Shown here one piece after another: positions 25,083-33,172 of a stretch of 64,000 nucleotides of DNA. How positions within the stretch are numbered: the stretch's first letter is position 1; each line of letters opens with the position of its first letter. The stretch is from assembly GCF_018617395.1 (NCBI RefSeq), contig NZ_JACSKC010000002.1:186001-250000 (forward strand), given 5' to 3'. The position numbers and the translations under genes are program-made. The stretch comes from Exiguobacterium sp. s48 (lineage in GTDB: Bacteria; Bacillota; Bacilli; Exiguobacteriales; Exiguobacteriaceae). Below the pieces are notes generated by a model that did not search any database, was not told the origin of the DNA, and saw only the letters and a program-made list of their open reading frames with translations.

Positions 25083-25231
25083 AAAGACCGTTCCTTCCTA
25101 GAATGTTGAACATTCCGACTGTGACTAATATTCTACGTGTGTCGTTCTTTCATTGTACAGATTCAACTCTTTAGATGCTAGATATTGAGAAATCAAGGTA
25201 ATGAACACTATTGGTCATTGAACAGTAGTGG

Positions 25232-25258
25232 ATAGTATGCTATTGTTCTATGTATAAT
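25232..25258 (+). promoter_or_regulatory. padR promoter region with near-palindrome
   Basis: A perfect -10 TATAAT (25253-25258) lies 11 bp before the padR-type gene. Just upstream, ATAGTATGCTAT (25232-25243) is a near-palindrome in the core promoter and could be the PadR operator. No clear -35 is seen. Confidence 0.4.
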
Positions 25259-25268
25259 AGGGGGTGGG

Positions 25269-25592
25269 ATGATGAATCCTCAATTCAAAAAAGGTGTGCT
25301 CAATCTGTGTGTGTTAGCACTCGTTGCGGAACAAGACCGCTATGGGTATGAGCTCGTCCAGGCGATTTCGGCCAAAGTGGCGATTTCAGAAGGTGCGGTC
25401 TATCCGTTGTTGCGTCGATTGACGACAGAGGGTTATTTCACGACATATTTAATGGAATCCGGGGAAGGCCCTCCACGGAAGTATTATCAAATTACGGAAC
25501 AGGGCCGCGAGCACTTGTCTGACTTGCGAACGGAATGGGATGTATTTACGAACGGTGTCAATGACTTAATTCGAGGGGGAGACGACAGATGA
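25269..25592 (+). CDS. PadR family transcriptional regulator
   Basis: A 107-residue winged-helix protein with the PadR signatures DRYGYELVQAIS, SEGAVYPLLRRL and PPRKYYQIT. It overlaps the following HAAS-DUF4097 gene by four bases (ATGA). Pairing of a PadR with a HAAS-domain protein is a recurring Bacillota arrangement. It may start at either of two adjacent ATG codons after GGGGTGGG. Confidence 0.9.
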   Translation: MMNPQFKKGVLNLCVLALVAEQDRYGYELVQAISAKVAISEGAVYPLLRRLTTEGYFTTYLMESGEGPPRKYYQITEQGREHLSDLRTEWDVFTNGVNDLIRGGDDR

Positions 25593-26620
25593 ATGAAGAA
25601 CAGTACTTGTTAGAGCTCGAACAACTATTGATGAACGTGAAGGTGAAAGATCGGCTCGATATATTAAGGGATGTGTCTGAATATTTCACGAGCGGTCGAT
25701 TAGAAGGAAGAAGTGACGAAGAAATGGCACGTGAGTTAGGGGAACCGAGCGTACTCGCATCGGAATTACTTGCCTCTGTAGACTTTGAAGAGTCAGTATC
25801 GACACGACCTCCGGCGGTTGTGAAAAGTTCGGCCGTAGCTTTTCAAAGTGTCCTCGTTCAAGTTCAACATGCGCAGGTGTTCGTCACTCCTTCACAAGAC
25901 GGATACGCTTATGCGACGCTTGAAACAGAGACCGATCATGGGGTCGTGATGGATATCGTTGGGGATACGTTGGAGATTCGCATTGAATCCGAACGTCGTT
26001 TCGGTCTTTCGGATCTGTTCTCATGGTTTGGGTCGAAGGCACCAGTACTTCGAGTGGAATTACCACATCACGCCTATCATCAGATTCAGTTGAAGAATCG
26101 TCATGGTTCGAGTGATGTACAAGATCTCCAAGCGGAACGATTCCATGTGGAGAGTGAGAACGGTCGAATCGTCGCGCATCAGATTCAAGCGAAACAGGGT
26201 GTCCTGCGCACTTCGAACGGAAAAGTGGTCGCATCGAGTTGCAACGGTCACGACTGGGAGCTCCATTCCTCAAATGGTCGCGTCGAAGCGAAACATTCTC
26301 GACTCGAGCGGATCAACATCCATTCCTCGAACGGTCGAATCGATGTCAATCATGTCGAGGGAGCCATCGATGCCAAAACCTCTAACGGACGAATTGACTG
26401 TAGTGTTCAATCGATTCAATCACCAATTCGGTTGAAAACGAACAACGGGAAGATTGACTTACAAGTCGATGAGCGTCCGGACGATGTTACAATCCGAGCG
26501 AAGTCGCGAAACGGGAAAGTCAATGTATTCGGGGAGCGTTCGAAAGAATGCGTATTCGGAGACGGATCGATTGAAGTGAAGTTGACAAGCTCAAACGGGA
26601 GCGTCACGGTATCAGGATAA
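25589..26620 (+). CDS. HAAS (DUF1700) and DUF4097 repeat protein
   Basis: A 343-residue protein. Residues about 1-65 form a HAAS/DUF1700 helical domain (EEQYLLELEQLL, GRSDEEMARELGEPSVLA). From about 150 on, a DUF4097 beta-structure has about eight short repeats of the form SSNGRI/TSNGKV spaced 16-22 residues, predicted to stack as a beta-solenoid. No signal peptide or clear membrane helix was seen. It is coupled to the PadR regulator. The family's role is unclear; links to cell-envelope stress have been proposed for the LiaG-like relatives. Confidence 0.82.
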   Translation: MNEEQYLLELEQLLMNVKVKDRLDILRDVSEYFTSGRLEGRSDEEMARELGEPSVLASELLASVDFEESVSTRPPAVVKSSAVAFQSVLVQVQHAQVFVTPSQDGYAYATLETETDHGVVMDIVGDTLEIRIESERRFGLSDLFSWFGSKAPVLRVELPHHAYHQIQLKNRHGSSDVQDLQAERFHVESENGRIVAHQIQAKQGVLRTSNGKVVASSCNGHDWELHSSNGRVEAKHSRLERINIHSSNGRIDVNHVEGAIDAKTSNGRIDCSVQSIQSPIRLKTNNGKIDLQVDERPDDVTIRAKSRNGKVNVFGERSKECVFGDGSIEVKLTSSNGSVTVSG

Positions 26621-26658
26621 ATAAAGTCCCACCATCAATCGATGGTGGGACTTTATTT
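26619..26658 (+). terminator. Strong terminator after the DUF4097 gene
   Basis: A perfect 18-bp stem (26619-26636 with 26641-26658) and a 4-base loop. The stem itself ends in an A/T tract in both directions. Confidence 0.88.
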
Positions 26659-26714
26659 ATAGGTCATGCACCAACACATAGGCGACTCGAACGGGTATGG
26701 AGGACGTACAACAG

Positions 26715-26747
26715 AAAAAGATCCTCGTCATATGACAAGGATCTTCT
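26715..26747 (-). terminator. Terminator of the purine permease gene
   Basis: Stem AAGATCCTCGTCAT with ATGACAAGGATCTT (one mismatch), ending in a T-run on the minus strand. Confidence 0.8.
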
Positions 26748-26754
26748 GTCAAAT

Positions 26755-28044
26755 TTATAGGAAGAACATTTCCAAGATGAAGAGTGCGCCAAACAAGTAG
26801 ATGAGCGGATGAACCGTCTCTTTGTTCATCGCTTTGAAGATTGGGTACAAGATGAAGCCGAAGGCGATTCCCCGTTCGATGCTTCCTGACAAAGGCATGA
26901 TCAAAATCGTCATGAACGCCGGGAAGTATTCGCTAAAGTCACTCCAGTCGATATACCGGACGTTCGTCAACATGAGTGCCCCGACGATGATGAGTGCAGG
27001 AGCCGTAATCGCCGCAACGCCAGAGATGGCGCCGATAAGTGGGCTGAAGAAGAGTGTCAATCCGAATAACCCAGCGACGACGGCCGTCGTGAGCCCTGTA
27101 CGTCCACCTTGCGCGACACCGGCAGCAGACTCGATGTATGCCGTAGACGGGCTTGTTCCGACTAGTGATCCACCCATTGTGGCAAGTGAATCGGCAAAGA
27201 GTGCACGGTGACCATTTTCAATCGTTCCGTCTTCCTTTAAGAGACCTGCCTGTTTTCCGACACCGACAAGCGTACCTGTCGTATCGAACAATGTGACGAG
27301 GAAGAACGAGAGGACAGCACCGAACAAACCGTATTGAATGACATCACTAAATGCCGTCACGGGGTTGACCATGAGTCCTTCCGGAAGCGTCGGCATCGCC
27401 GTGACACCATCGATTTTTAAGATATCCATGAAGTATGCTGCAATCCCAGTGAGTACCATCCCGATGAGTAAAGAACCGGGTACGTTTCGTGAGAAGAGGA
27501 GTGCTGAGACGATCAAACCACCGAGTACAAGTAGTACTTCTGGAGAAGACACGTCACCGAGACGCACCAAGTTTGCTTCGTCAGCAACAATTAAGCCTGA
27601 TAATTTTAATCCGAGTGAAGCGATGAAAAGACCGATTCCGGTCGTGATGGCATGCTTCAACGAAGTCGGAATCGCTTGAATCAACTTCGTCCGAATTGGA
27701 GAGAGCGACAAAATTAAGAAAAAGACGGACGAGACGAAGACAACGCCGAGCGCGGCAGACGGTGCAATCTGTTCTTGGGCGACGAGCGTGTAAGCAAAAA
27801 ATGCGTTGAGCCCCATTCCTGGCGCCACGGCGATTGGTAAGTTCGCATAAAACGCCATCAAGCCAGTCCCGATGAGGATGGCAATGATTGTCGCTGTGAA
27901 TGCTTGTGCGAACGGAATCCCTGCGTCAGATAGAATCGCTGGGTTGACGACAGAGATGTACGCCATTGTCACGAACGTTGTGATCCCAGCAGTCACTTCT
28001 TGTTTAACATTCGTACCATGTTGTTTCAATTGAAAAATATTCAT
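26755..28044 (-). CDS. NCS2/AzgA family purine permease (hypoxanthine/guanine/adenine)
   Basis: A 429-residue membrane protein with 12-14 helices. It has the AzgA-type N terminus (EVTAGITTFVTMAYISVVNP), the substrate region VAPGMGLNAFFAY and LFDTTGTLVGV. It is closest in type to PbuG/PbuO of Bacillus, proton symporters for hypoxanthine, guanine or adenine. Two perfect PurR boxes in opposite orientation flank its promoter, so purine repression by PurR is likely. RBS AAGGAG; monocistronic. Confidence 0.9.
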   Translation of the reverse strand: MNIFQLKQHGTNVKQEVTAGITTFVTMAYISVVNPAILSDAGIPFAQAFTATIIAILIGTGLMAFYANLPIAVAPGMGLNAFFAYTLVAQEQIAPSAALGVVFVSSVFFLILSLSPIRTKLIQAIPTSLKHAITTGIGLFIASLGLKLSGLIVADEANLVRLGDVSSPEVLLVLGGLIVSALLFSRNVPGSLLIGMVLTGIAAYFMDILKIDGVTAMPTLPEGLMVNPVTAFSDVIQYGLFGAVLSFFLVTLFDTTGTLVGVGKQAGLLKEDGTIENGHRALFADSLATMGGSLVGTSPSTAYIESAAGVAQGGRTGLTTAVVAGLFGLTLFFSPLIGAISGVAAITAPALIIVGALMLTNVRYIDWSDFSEYFPAFMTILIMPLSGSIERGIAFGFILYPIFKAMNKETVHPLIYLFGALFILEMFFL

Positions 28045-28068
28045 CGATATAACTCCTTATTTCGGTCT

Positions 28069-28207
28069 ATTTCCGAACATTAATTGAGAAAAATGTTTAA
28101 ATTAACGTTATCAACTTGATGACTATACAAAAATGTTTGATTCCCGTCAATTGTTTTGAGTAAAAAACATGAAAAATGAAAATTGAAGACAAATAATGTT
28201 CGGAAAT
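28069..28207 (-). promoter_or_regulatory. Promoter flanked by two inverted PurR boxes
   Basis: On the minus strand the promoter is TTGACG (28145-28150), 17-bp spacer, TATAGT (28122-28127). ATTTCCGAACATT (28069-28081, plus strand) and the same word on the minus strand (28195-28207) both fully match the PurR box AWWWCCGAACWWT. Extended, they form a 15-bp inverted repeat 111 bp apart, one arm upstream of the promoter and one in the leader close to the start codon. Confidence 0.82.
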
Positions 28208-28228
28208 AAACTTTTTTAAAAAAGATAC

Positions 28229-28257
28229 TTGCTCTGAAACGCGTTTCAGAAGATACG
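28229..28257 (+). promoter_or_regulatory. LacI-type operator in the promoter of the 77-aa/LacI unit
   Basis: TCTGAAACGCGTTTCAGA (28233-28250) is a perfect 18-bp palindrome with the AAACG-CGTTT core typical of LacI-family operators. It sits between a candidate -35 TTGCTC (28229-28234) and a weak -10 region (28252-28257), as expected for autorepression by the LacI protein encoded downstream. Confidence 0.72.
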
Positions 28258-28283
28258 GTATAGACAAAGGGAGGGGAACCGAT

Positions 28284-28517
28284 ATGAAACCGACAACGTG
28301 GAAGACATGGTGCAGTGGAATCGTATACGAGCTCGTCATCAATCAGTTGTATACACCGTTTGGAAAAATGTTGTGTACCCGTTTCCGTGAAGAGTTTCTT
28401 CATCTGCCGTTAGAAGAGCGCTTCCGTCTCGTTCAAGCGATTCGTTGTCAAGTCATCGAAAGAGGTGACAGTCAGCAAGCAGAGTGGGTACACTATATGC
28501 AAAGACTGACAAGTTGA
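28284..28517 (+). CDS. Small protein of unknown function upstream of LacI regulator
   Basis: A 77-residue protein I do not recognise. It begins MKPTTWKTWCSGIVYELVIN, has two cysteines in the first half, and ends with an amphipathic helical part (EERFRLVQAIRCQVIERG). It has a strong binding site (GGGAGGGG) and is the first gene after the LacI-type operator; the regulator starts 10 bp after its stop. Operon position suggests a role tied to the regulated pathway, possibly as a modulator of the regulator, but that is inference. Confidence 0.75.
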   Translation: MKPTTWKTWCSGIVYELVINQLYTPFGKMLCTRFREEFLHLPLEERFRLVQAIRCQVIERGDSQQAEWVHYMQRLTS

Positions 28518-28527
28518 GGTGAGACGA

Positions 28528-29487
28528 ATGGCAAACATTCGAGATATCGCAAAGCACGCTGACGTTTCGGTGACGACGGTTTCGCGCGTCTTGAACGAGC
28601 ATCCGTACGTATCGAAAGAAAAACGGACCCGTGTCCACGAAGCGATGAAAGAACTCGGGTATTTGCGAAATCAACAGGCACTGACGTTGTCGACAGGGAA
28701 GACGCAACGAATCGTCGTCATTCTACCTTATATGGATCATCCGTATTACGGTTTCTTCGTCAATGGGCTTGCCAAGGCGGCGCTCGAGCACGATTACCGG
28801 CTCGTCATGTGGCAGACGGAGTATAAGTTGAGCGAGGAACGACAAGCGCTCGATTTATTGAAACATCGTGAAGTCGATGGGGCAATTGTCTTGTCTCACG
28901 AGATGTCCTTTAAAGAAATGGAGACATATCGTGCGTACGGACCGATTGCTGTGGCGACCGTCGGTGCACCGGAAACGATCTCGTCGATCCATGTCGATCA
29001 TTACGCGTCGTTCGTATCAGGTATTCATGTGCTACAGGAGCATGGATATGAAGAGATTGGAATCATCTTGTCAAGAAGCCATAGTCCAAGTTCCCTTGCG
29101 CGTCAGCAAGCCTATTTCGATGAAGTAGCGCATGCGCGTGAGCAATGGATTTGGACCGGCTATTTGACGAGTGAGGACGGTATTCGGTTAGCTGAAACGT
29201 TTCTCTCTCAAAAAGAGCGTCCTCGAGCGCTCTTTTTCTCGTCTGATTATGTCGCTCTCGGATTTTTAGGAGAGATGCAACGGCGAGACATCAAGATTCC
29301 TGAGGAAGTCGCCATGCTCGGGTTTGACGGACATCCGATCGGTCAGGCATTCGGACTATCGACGATGCTTTCCCCGAATGAACAGATTGGTCGTCGCCTG
29401 TTTGAAACGACGCTCGCTGAGATGAATGGAGCCATCCCAGAGATTCACGGAATGACTGTCAACTATCAAGCGGGAATGACACTTTAG
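28528..29487 (+). CDS. LacI family transcriptional regulator
   Basis: A 319-residue repressor. The DNA-binding head is at residues 1-55 (ANIRDIAKHADVSVTTVSRVLN, hinge region after YLRNQQA), followed by a periplasmic-binding-protein-like sensor (about 62-319; RIVVILPYMDHPYYG, ALFFSSDYVALGFL). The start was set at the ATG with GAGGTGA upstream. The palindrome in its own promoter fits the LacI class, so it is probably autoregulated. No sugar gene is adjacent; its ligand is unknown. Confidence 0.9.
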   Translation: MANIRDIAKHADVSVTTVSRVLNEHPYVSKEKRTRVHEAMKELGYLRNQQALTLSTGKTQRIVVILPYMDHPYYGFFVNGLAKAALEHDYRLVMWQTEYKLSEERQALDLLKHREVDGAIVLSHEMSFKEMETYRAYGPIAVATVGAPETISSIHVDHYASFVSGIHVLQEHGYEEIGIILSRSHSPSSLARQQAYFDEVAHAREQWIWTGYLTSEDGIRLAETFLSQKERPRALFFSSDYVALGFLGEMQRRDIKIPEEVAMLGFDGHPIGQAFGLSTMLSPNEQIGRRLFETTLAEMNGAIPEIHGMTVNYQAGMTL

Positions 29488-29554
29488 GCAACATCCTCGC
29501 TCGACTCTTTTGAAACGTTTAGAATGAAAGGAGTAGTCGAGAGGAGGAGATGTT

Positions 29555-29836
29555 ATGAAGATTCAAGTAACAGAAGAAGCGCTCCAATGGTTTAAAGAAG
29601 AAATGGAAGTCGAAGCGGGCCAAACGGTTCGTTTGTTTGCAAAATATGGGGGTTCGACAGACTTGACGCACGGTTTCTCCGTTGGGGTCATCACGGAAGA
29701 CGTGAACAATGCGGCTGTTGAGACCGAAGAAGACGGCATTCGTTTCGTCGTGGCGGAACAAGATGAGTGGTTGTTCCAAGGACAAGACGTGAAAGTCGAA
29801 CTTCGCGGAGAAGAAATCGTCTTCGTGCAGGCCTGA
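29555..29836 (+). CDS. HesB/IscA-like protein lacking cysteines (YneR type)
   Basis: A 93-residue protein with the HesB-like fold: it starts MKIQVTEEALQWFKEEM, and LTHGFSVGV and the C-terminal strand are conserved. True A-type iron-sulfur carriers need three cysteines; this protein has none, as in the YneR/YfhF-like subgroup, so it is unlikely to carry a cluster. RBS GAGGAGG. Confidence 0.85.
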   Translation: MKIQVTEEALQWFKEEMEVEAGQTVRLFAKYGGSTDLTHGFSVGVITEDVNNAAVETEEDGIRFVVAEQDEWLFQGQDVKVELRGEEIVFVQA

Positions 29837-29933
29837 CGTTTCAGTTTGTTTACGTTTAATGAAATGTCGTTTGACGAAATCTGGCTTGGGGAACAGATTA
29901 CGACAAGTCGGATTTTCGAAAGGATGACACGAT

Positions 29934-30062
29934 ATGTCAGACAAAGAAAAGCGTGAGCAAGAAGAAAAGTTGAAACGAGATCAACCGGACATCTCCCATG
30001 AAGAAGATTCAAAAGGAGATCACTCCGACCTCGAAGAGACAGATGAAGACGAACAATCATAA
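29934..30062 (+). CDS. Small acidic hydrophilic protein
   Basis: A 42-residue protein beginning MSDKEKREQEEKLKRDQ and ending in an Asp/Glu-rich tail (DLEETDEDEQS). It has no hydrophobic core and is probably disordered. AAAGGA lies nine bases before the ATG, and a good terminator begins at its stop codon, supporting expression. The family is not recognised. Confidence 0.6.
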   Translation: MSDKEKREQEEKLKRDQPDISHEEDSKGDHSDLEETDEDEQS

Positions 30063-30083
30063 GAGCCGACACGGCTCTTTTTG
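30061..30083 (+). terminator. Terminator after the small acidic protein
   Basis: An 8-bp stem AAGAGCCG/CGGCTCTT, 3-base loop and T-run. Confidence 0.85.
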
Positions 30084-30091
30084 TTTGGGAA

Positions 30092-30119
30092 TTGAAAGAA
30101 ATGCCGTGGACGTTATAAT
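30092..30119 (+). promoter_or_regulatory. Promoter of ppaC
   Basis: TTGAAA (30092-30097), 16-bp spacer and TATAAT (30114-30119), 36 bp before the start codon. Confidence 0.7.
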
Positions 30120-30155
30120 GGATAAGGGAAAACTATTTAGTGAGGAGAATGAGAC

Positions 30156-31085
30156 ATGAGTACAGTACTAGTCTTCGGACATAAAAATCCAGATACCGAC
30201 ACAATCACGTCAGCGCTCGCCTATGCCGAGTTGAAAAAGAAATTAGGAATGGACGCAGAGGCAGTTCGTCTCGGTGAAGTGAACGGGGAAACACAATATG
30301 CGCTCGATCACTTCCGCGTAAAAGCACCACGCTTGATTGAAAGCGTGAAAGGTGAGACCGAAGAAGTCATCTTGGTCGACCATAACGAGTTCCAACAAAG
30401 TGCGGATGGTATCGAGGACGTGCGAATCCTTGAAGTCATCGACCACCACCGCATCGCAAACTTCCAAACGGCAGACCCACTCTACTATCGTGCAGAGCCA
30501 GTCGGCTGTACGGCGACGATTTTGTTGAAGTTGTATAAAGAGCATGGTGTCGAAATCGCAGCGGATATGGCCGGTTTGATGCTTTCAGCTATCATCTCGG
30601 ACTCACTTCTCTTTAAATCACCGACATGCACGGATGAAGACGTCAAAGCCGCGAAAGAACTCGCTGAGATCGCTGGCGTCGATGCAGAAGCATACGGGCT
30701 TGAGATGCTCAAAGCCGGGGCGGACCTTAGCCAAAAAACGATTGAAGAACTCATCTCACTCGATGCGAAAGAATTCGCAATGGGCGACTATCGTGTTGAA
30801 ATCGCGCAAGTGAACACGGTCGATGCGAACGATGTCTTGAACCGTAAAAAAGAAGTCGAAGCCGCAATCGCCAACACGGTTGCAGCGAAAAACTTAGACT
30901 TGTTCGTATTCGCCATCACGAATATTTTGACGAACGATTCGGAAGCCATCGTCGTCGGACCAAAACCAGAACTCTTCGAACAAGCGTTCAACGTCACGCT
31001 TCAAAACGGATTAGCGACACTTCCGGGCGTCGTCTCGCGTAAGAAGCAAATCGTGCCTGTTTTAACAGAAGCGGCAACAAAATAA
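30156..31085 (+). CDS. ppaC: Manganese-dependent inorganic pyrophosphatase
   Basis: A 309-residue family II pyrophosphatase of the DHH superfamily. Metal-binding motifs are visible: GHKNPDTDT (N-terminal His and Asp), the DHNEF region, and DHH in [10 protein letters not shown]. The C-terminal DHHA2 domain holds the substrate-binding SRKKQ near the end. It hydrolyses PPi to drive biosynthesis. Codon use is that of a highly expressed gene. Own promoter and terminator. Confidence 0.97.
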   Translation: MSTVLVFGHKNPDTDTITSALAYAELKKKLGMDAEAVRLGEVNGETQYALDHFRVKAPRLIESVKGETEEVILVDHNEFQQSADGIEDVRILEVIDHHRIANFQTADPLYYRAEPVGCTATILLKLYKEHGVEIAADMAGLMLSAIISDSLLFKSPTCTDEDVKAAKELAEIAGVDAEAYGLEMLKAGADLSQKTIEELISLDAKEFAMGDYRVEIAQVNTVDANDVLNRKKEVEAAIANTVAAKNLDLFVFAITNILTNDSEAIVVGPKPELFEQAFNVTLQNGLATLPGVVSRKKQIVPVLTEAATK

Positions 31086-31111
31086 AAACTCGAAGCGAAT
31101 GCCTCGAGCGG

Positions 31112-31142
31112 AACTGCAGCCGATTAATCGTCTGCAGTTTTT
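31112..31142. terminator. Terminator after ppaC
   Basis: A stem AACTGCAG (31112-31119) with CTGCAGTT (31132-31139) and an inner CGATT/AATCG stem, followed by T residues. It overlaps the last codons of the convergent GNAT gene. Confidence 0.85.
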
Positions 31143-31573
31143 TCGTTTTGTTGAAGAAGAGTCTTTTTCAAATAATATTGTTTATGCTCTGTTGTCGGAT
31201 GGTTCTCGATTACTCCAACGACTTCATAACCGAGTCCGATATAAAAGTCAGGTGCCTGAAAGCTGAACGTGTCGAGTTGAATGAGATGGCATTGATGCTC
31301 GATGGCACACTGTTCGATACGCGTCATCAACTCTGTTCCATATCCCTCTCCTCGAAGCTGTTCGTCCACCCATAAGAAATGAATATGCATCGAGTACCAA
31401 AACACCGTCCCGGTTACACCCCCGACAATCTGATTGTCATCGTCCCGAACGATGAAACTCACGTGTTCGATGGGGTGCTTCACTTCATCCGGCAATTGTG
31501 ATGCGTTATATTCAATCAAACGCTGTCGAATATATTCGCGATCTTCCTGATTCCACTGTTGAACAATCTTCAT
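31124..31573 (-). CDS. GNAT family N-acetyltransferase
   Basis: A 149-residue acetyltransferase. The acetyl-CoA loop is [11 protein letters not shown] (Q/R-x-x-G-x-G/A), followed by [26 protein letters not shown], typical of small-molecule or aminoglycoside-type GNATs. The substrate is unknown. RBS GGTGAGTGG. It is co-directional with, and 18 bp downstream of, the ABC-2 permease remnant. Confidence 0.88.
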   Translation of the reverse strand: MKIVQQWNQEDREYIRQRLIEYNASQLPDEVKHPIEHVSFIVRDDDNQIVGGVTGTVFWYSMHIHFLWVDEQLRGEGYGTELMTRIEQCAIEHQCHLIQLDTFSFQAPDFYIGLGYEVVGVIENHPTTEHKQYYLKKTLLQQNEKTADD

Positions 31574-31591
31574 CCACTCACCCTTTCTTCA

Positions 31592-32381
31592 TTACGATCC
31601 TGTACTTGCAAAAGCGCGCAGTCCATATAACCAAAACCGATAGGCGATGACGAGTGAGAGGGTTGCGACAAGCGGGGTCGCTAGTGCAAACATGGTGAAC
31701 CCACGTCCTTCAAAGAAATACATCGCCGGATAAAATGCTGTAAAGCCAAATGGGATGATATACGTCAATACGAACATGATGACTTTCGAATAGATGGTCA
31801 TCGGATAGCGTGCAAAATCACTCAAACTGAATACAGCGAACACAACCGGTAGACTATCAATCATCCAAAACGAGAACGTCGCAAAGAATAAGTTGACCGC
31901 GATATAAATCATTCCGCTCGCGAGAACCATGATGAGAAGAACGATCACGTCCATCACACTCCATGTCATTCCGAGCTCATTCGAGGCGAGCCATAGTACG
32001 CTCCCCCCAATCAAGAGTTGACCGAACCCGTCTTGTTGAACCCGTTCGGCGACGATTTGGAACAGCGGATTCGGGACGCATGAGAATACGGTCCAAGTTC
32101 CCTGTACGGATGTATTGCCAGCCGATCGTCCAAAGGTTATCAAAAAAGATATGATGGACGGCTCGACCTAAAAACGCGATGCCATAGATGAACAAAATCT
32201 CGTAAAATCCCCAACCGTTCAGCGATTCGATGTGTTGAAAGACAATCGATAAAAAGAAGAGTGCGGCAAATTGTTGACCGAAGACCGACAAGACCCCAAT
32301 CAAGAAATCCATCCGATATTCCATCATCACTTTAAAATGATTTTTGGCATAGAGCCAATACAGTTTCGTATATCGTTTCAT
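31592..32381 (-). pseudogene. ABC-2 type permease, frameshifted
   Basis: Two open segments in different frames together make one 6-helix permease of about 263 residues, the same size as the permease encoded just upstream. The first frame (start ATG at 32381, overlapping the upstream stop by ATGA) reads to GNLDRILMRP. The rest (NPLFQIVAERVQQDGFGQLL) continues in another frame from about 32070. A net loss of two bases or gain of one near 32066-32078 explains this. It may be a real inactivating mutation or a sequencing error; no slippery site for programmed shifting is evident. Confidence 0.75.
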
Positions 32382-33172
32382 CCGCCAAACACCGTCACTT
32401 TCCGAACCGCATACGCGAATAAGAGTCTTACAAATAGAAAGAAGGCAACGACCCATGCGAGTTGAATCAAAATCGACGACCATATTGAAGATGCATCGAT
32501 CCCACCTGTATAGATGGCGACAGGCACATAGACGAGTGAGGCGAACGGTAAATACAAACTAATTGTCTGGAACCACTCCGGGAATAGGGTGAGCGGAATG
32601 ATTGCCCCAGACATGATGGTAATGACCGCCTCCTGTAATACGGAAAGTCCCCACACGTTCACCGTATAAAAGGACAACACGCCGACGAGTAAATCAATCA
32701 GTGTCGCAAGTAAAATCGCGAGTATGACGCTAATTGAGAAGGCGAACACACTCTCGAGGGAAGTCGGAGGGTCAACCCCGATAAATAGCATGGCGATGAC
32801 AAGAAGCGGTAGCGTCGAACGGAAAAAGGTCGATGTTTTTGTCCCGATGTCTTGAGCGAGTAATTTATCCAGTAAATGATAGGGGCGAAGTAGTTCGACG
32901 GCGACCCCGCCATGTTTGATGAGATGCGCGAGTTCACGTCCGGCGCCTCCTCGGAATTGATCGAGCATCGTTGCAAGTACGGCATACGTCAACATCATCG
33001 AGAGCGAGATGCCTGACACGTCGGTTTTATTCTCATAGACGGCCTGCCAAAAGAAATATAAGATGAACAGGCGCATCGTCACCGAGAACATACTTGCCCA
33101 GTACCAGGCCGTATAAGCCATATCGACTTTAATTTGTGAGGCAGCGAGCGCTACATATTTTTGAAGCCTCAT
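32378..33172 (-). CDS. ABC-2 type exporter permease (DUF990-like)
   Basis: A 264-residue protein with six predicted helices, of the ABC2_membrane_6 type (RGGAGRELAHLIKHGGVAVELLRPYHLL in the first cytoplasmic region). It forms a heterodimer with the second permease downstream. It overlaps both neighbours by four bases (ATGA), the ATPase upstream and the frameshifted permease downstream, so the three were translated as one coupled unit. The substrate is unknown; relatives export drugs or lipids. Confidence 0.87.
   Translation of the reverse strand: MRLQKYVALAASQIKVDMAYTAWYWASMFSVTMRLFILYFFWQAVYENKTDVSGISLSMMLTYAVLATMLDQFRGGAGRELAHLIKHGGVAVELLRPYHLLDKLLAQDIGTKTSTFFRSTLPLLVIAMLFIGVDPPTSLESVFAFSISVILAILLATLIDLLVGVLSFYTVNVWGLSVLQEAVITIMSGAIIPLTLFPEWFQTISLYLPFASLVYVPVAIYTGGIDASSIWSSILIQLAWVVAFFLFVRLLFAYAVRKVTVFGG

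Noticed and set aside
28235-28248. TGAAACGCGTTTCA as a CcpA cre site
   Set aside because: The cre consensus needs CG at its centre; here the central two bases are GC. The palindrome fits a LacI-family operator better and a LacI gene lies downstream.
28045-28283. A purine riboswitch before the NCS2 permease
   Set aside because: The conserved aptamer words (ATATGG, TTTCTACC) are absent; PurR boxes explain the control.
32066-32078. Programmed ribosomal frameshift in the ABC-2 permease
   Set aside because: No slippery heptamer or downstream pseudoknot is evident, and related permeases are made from one frame.
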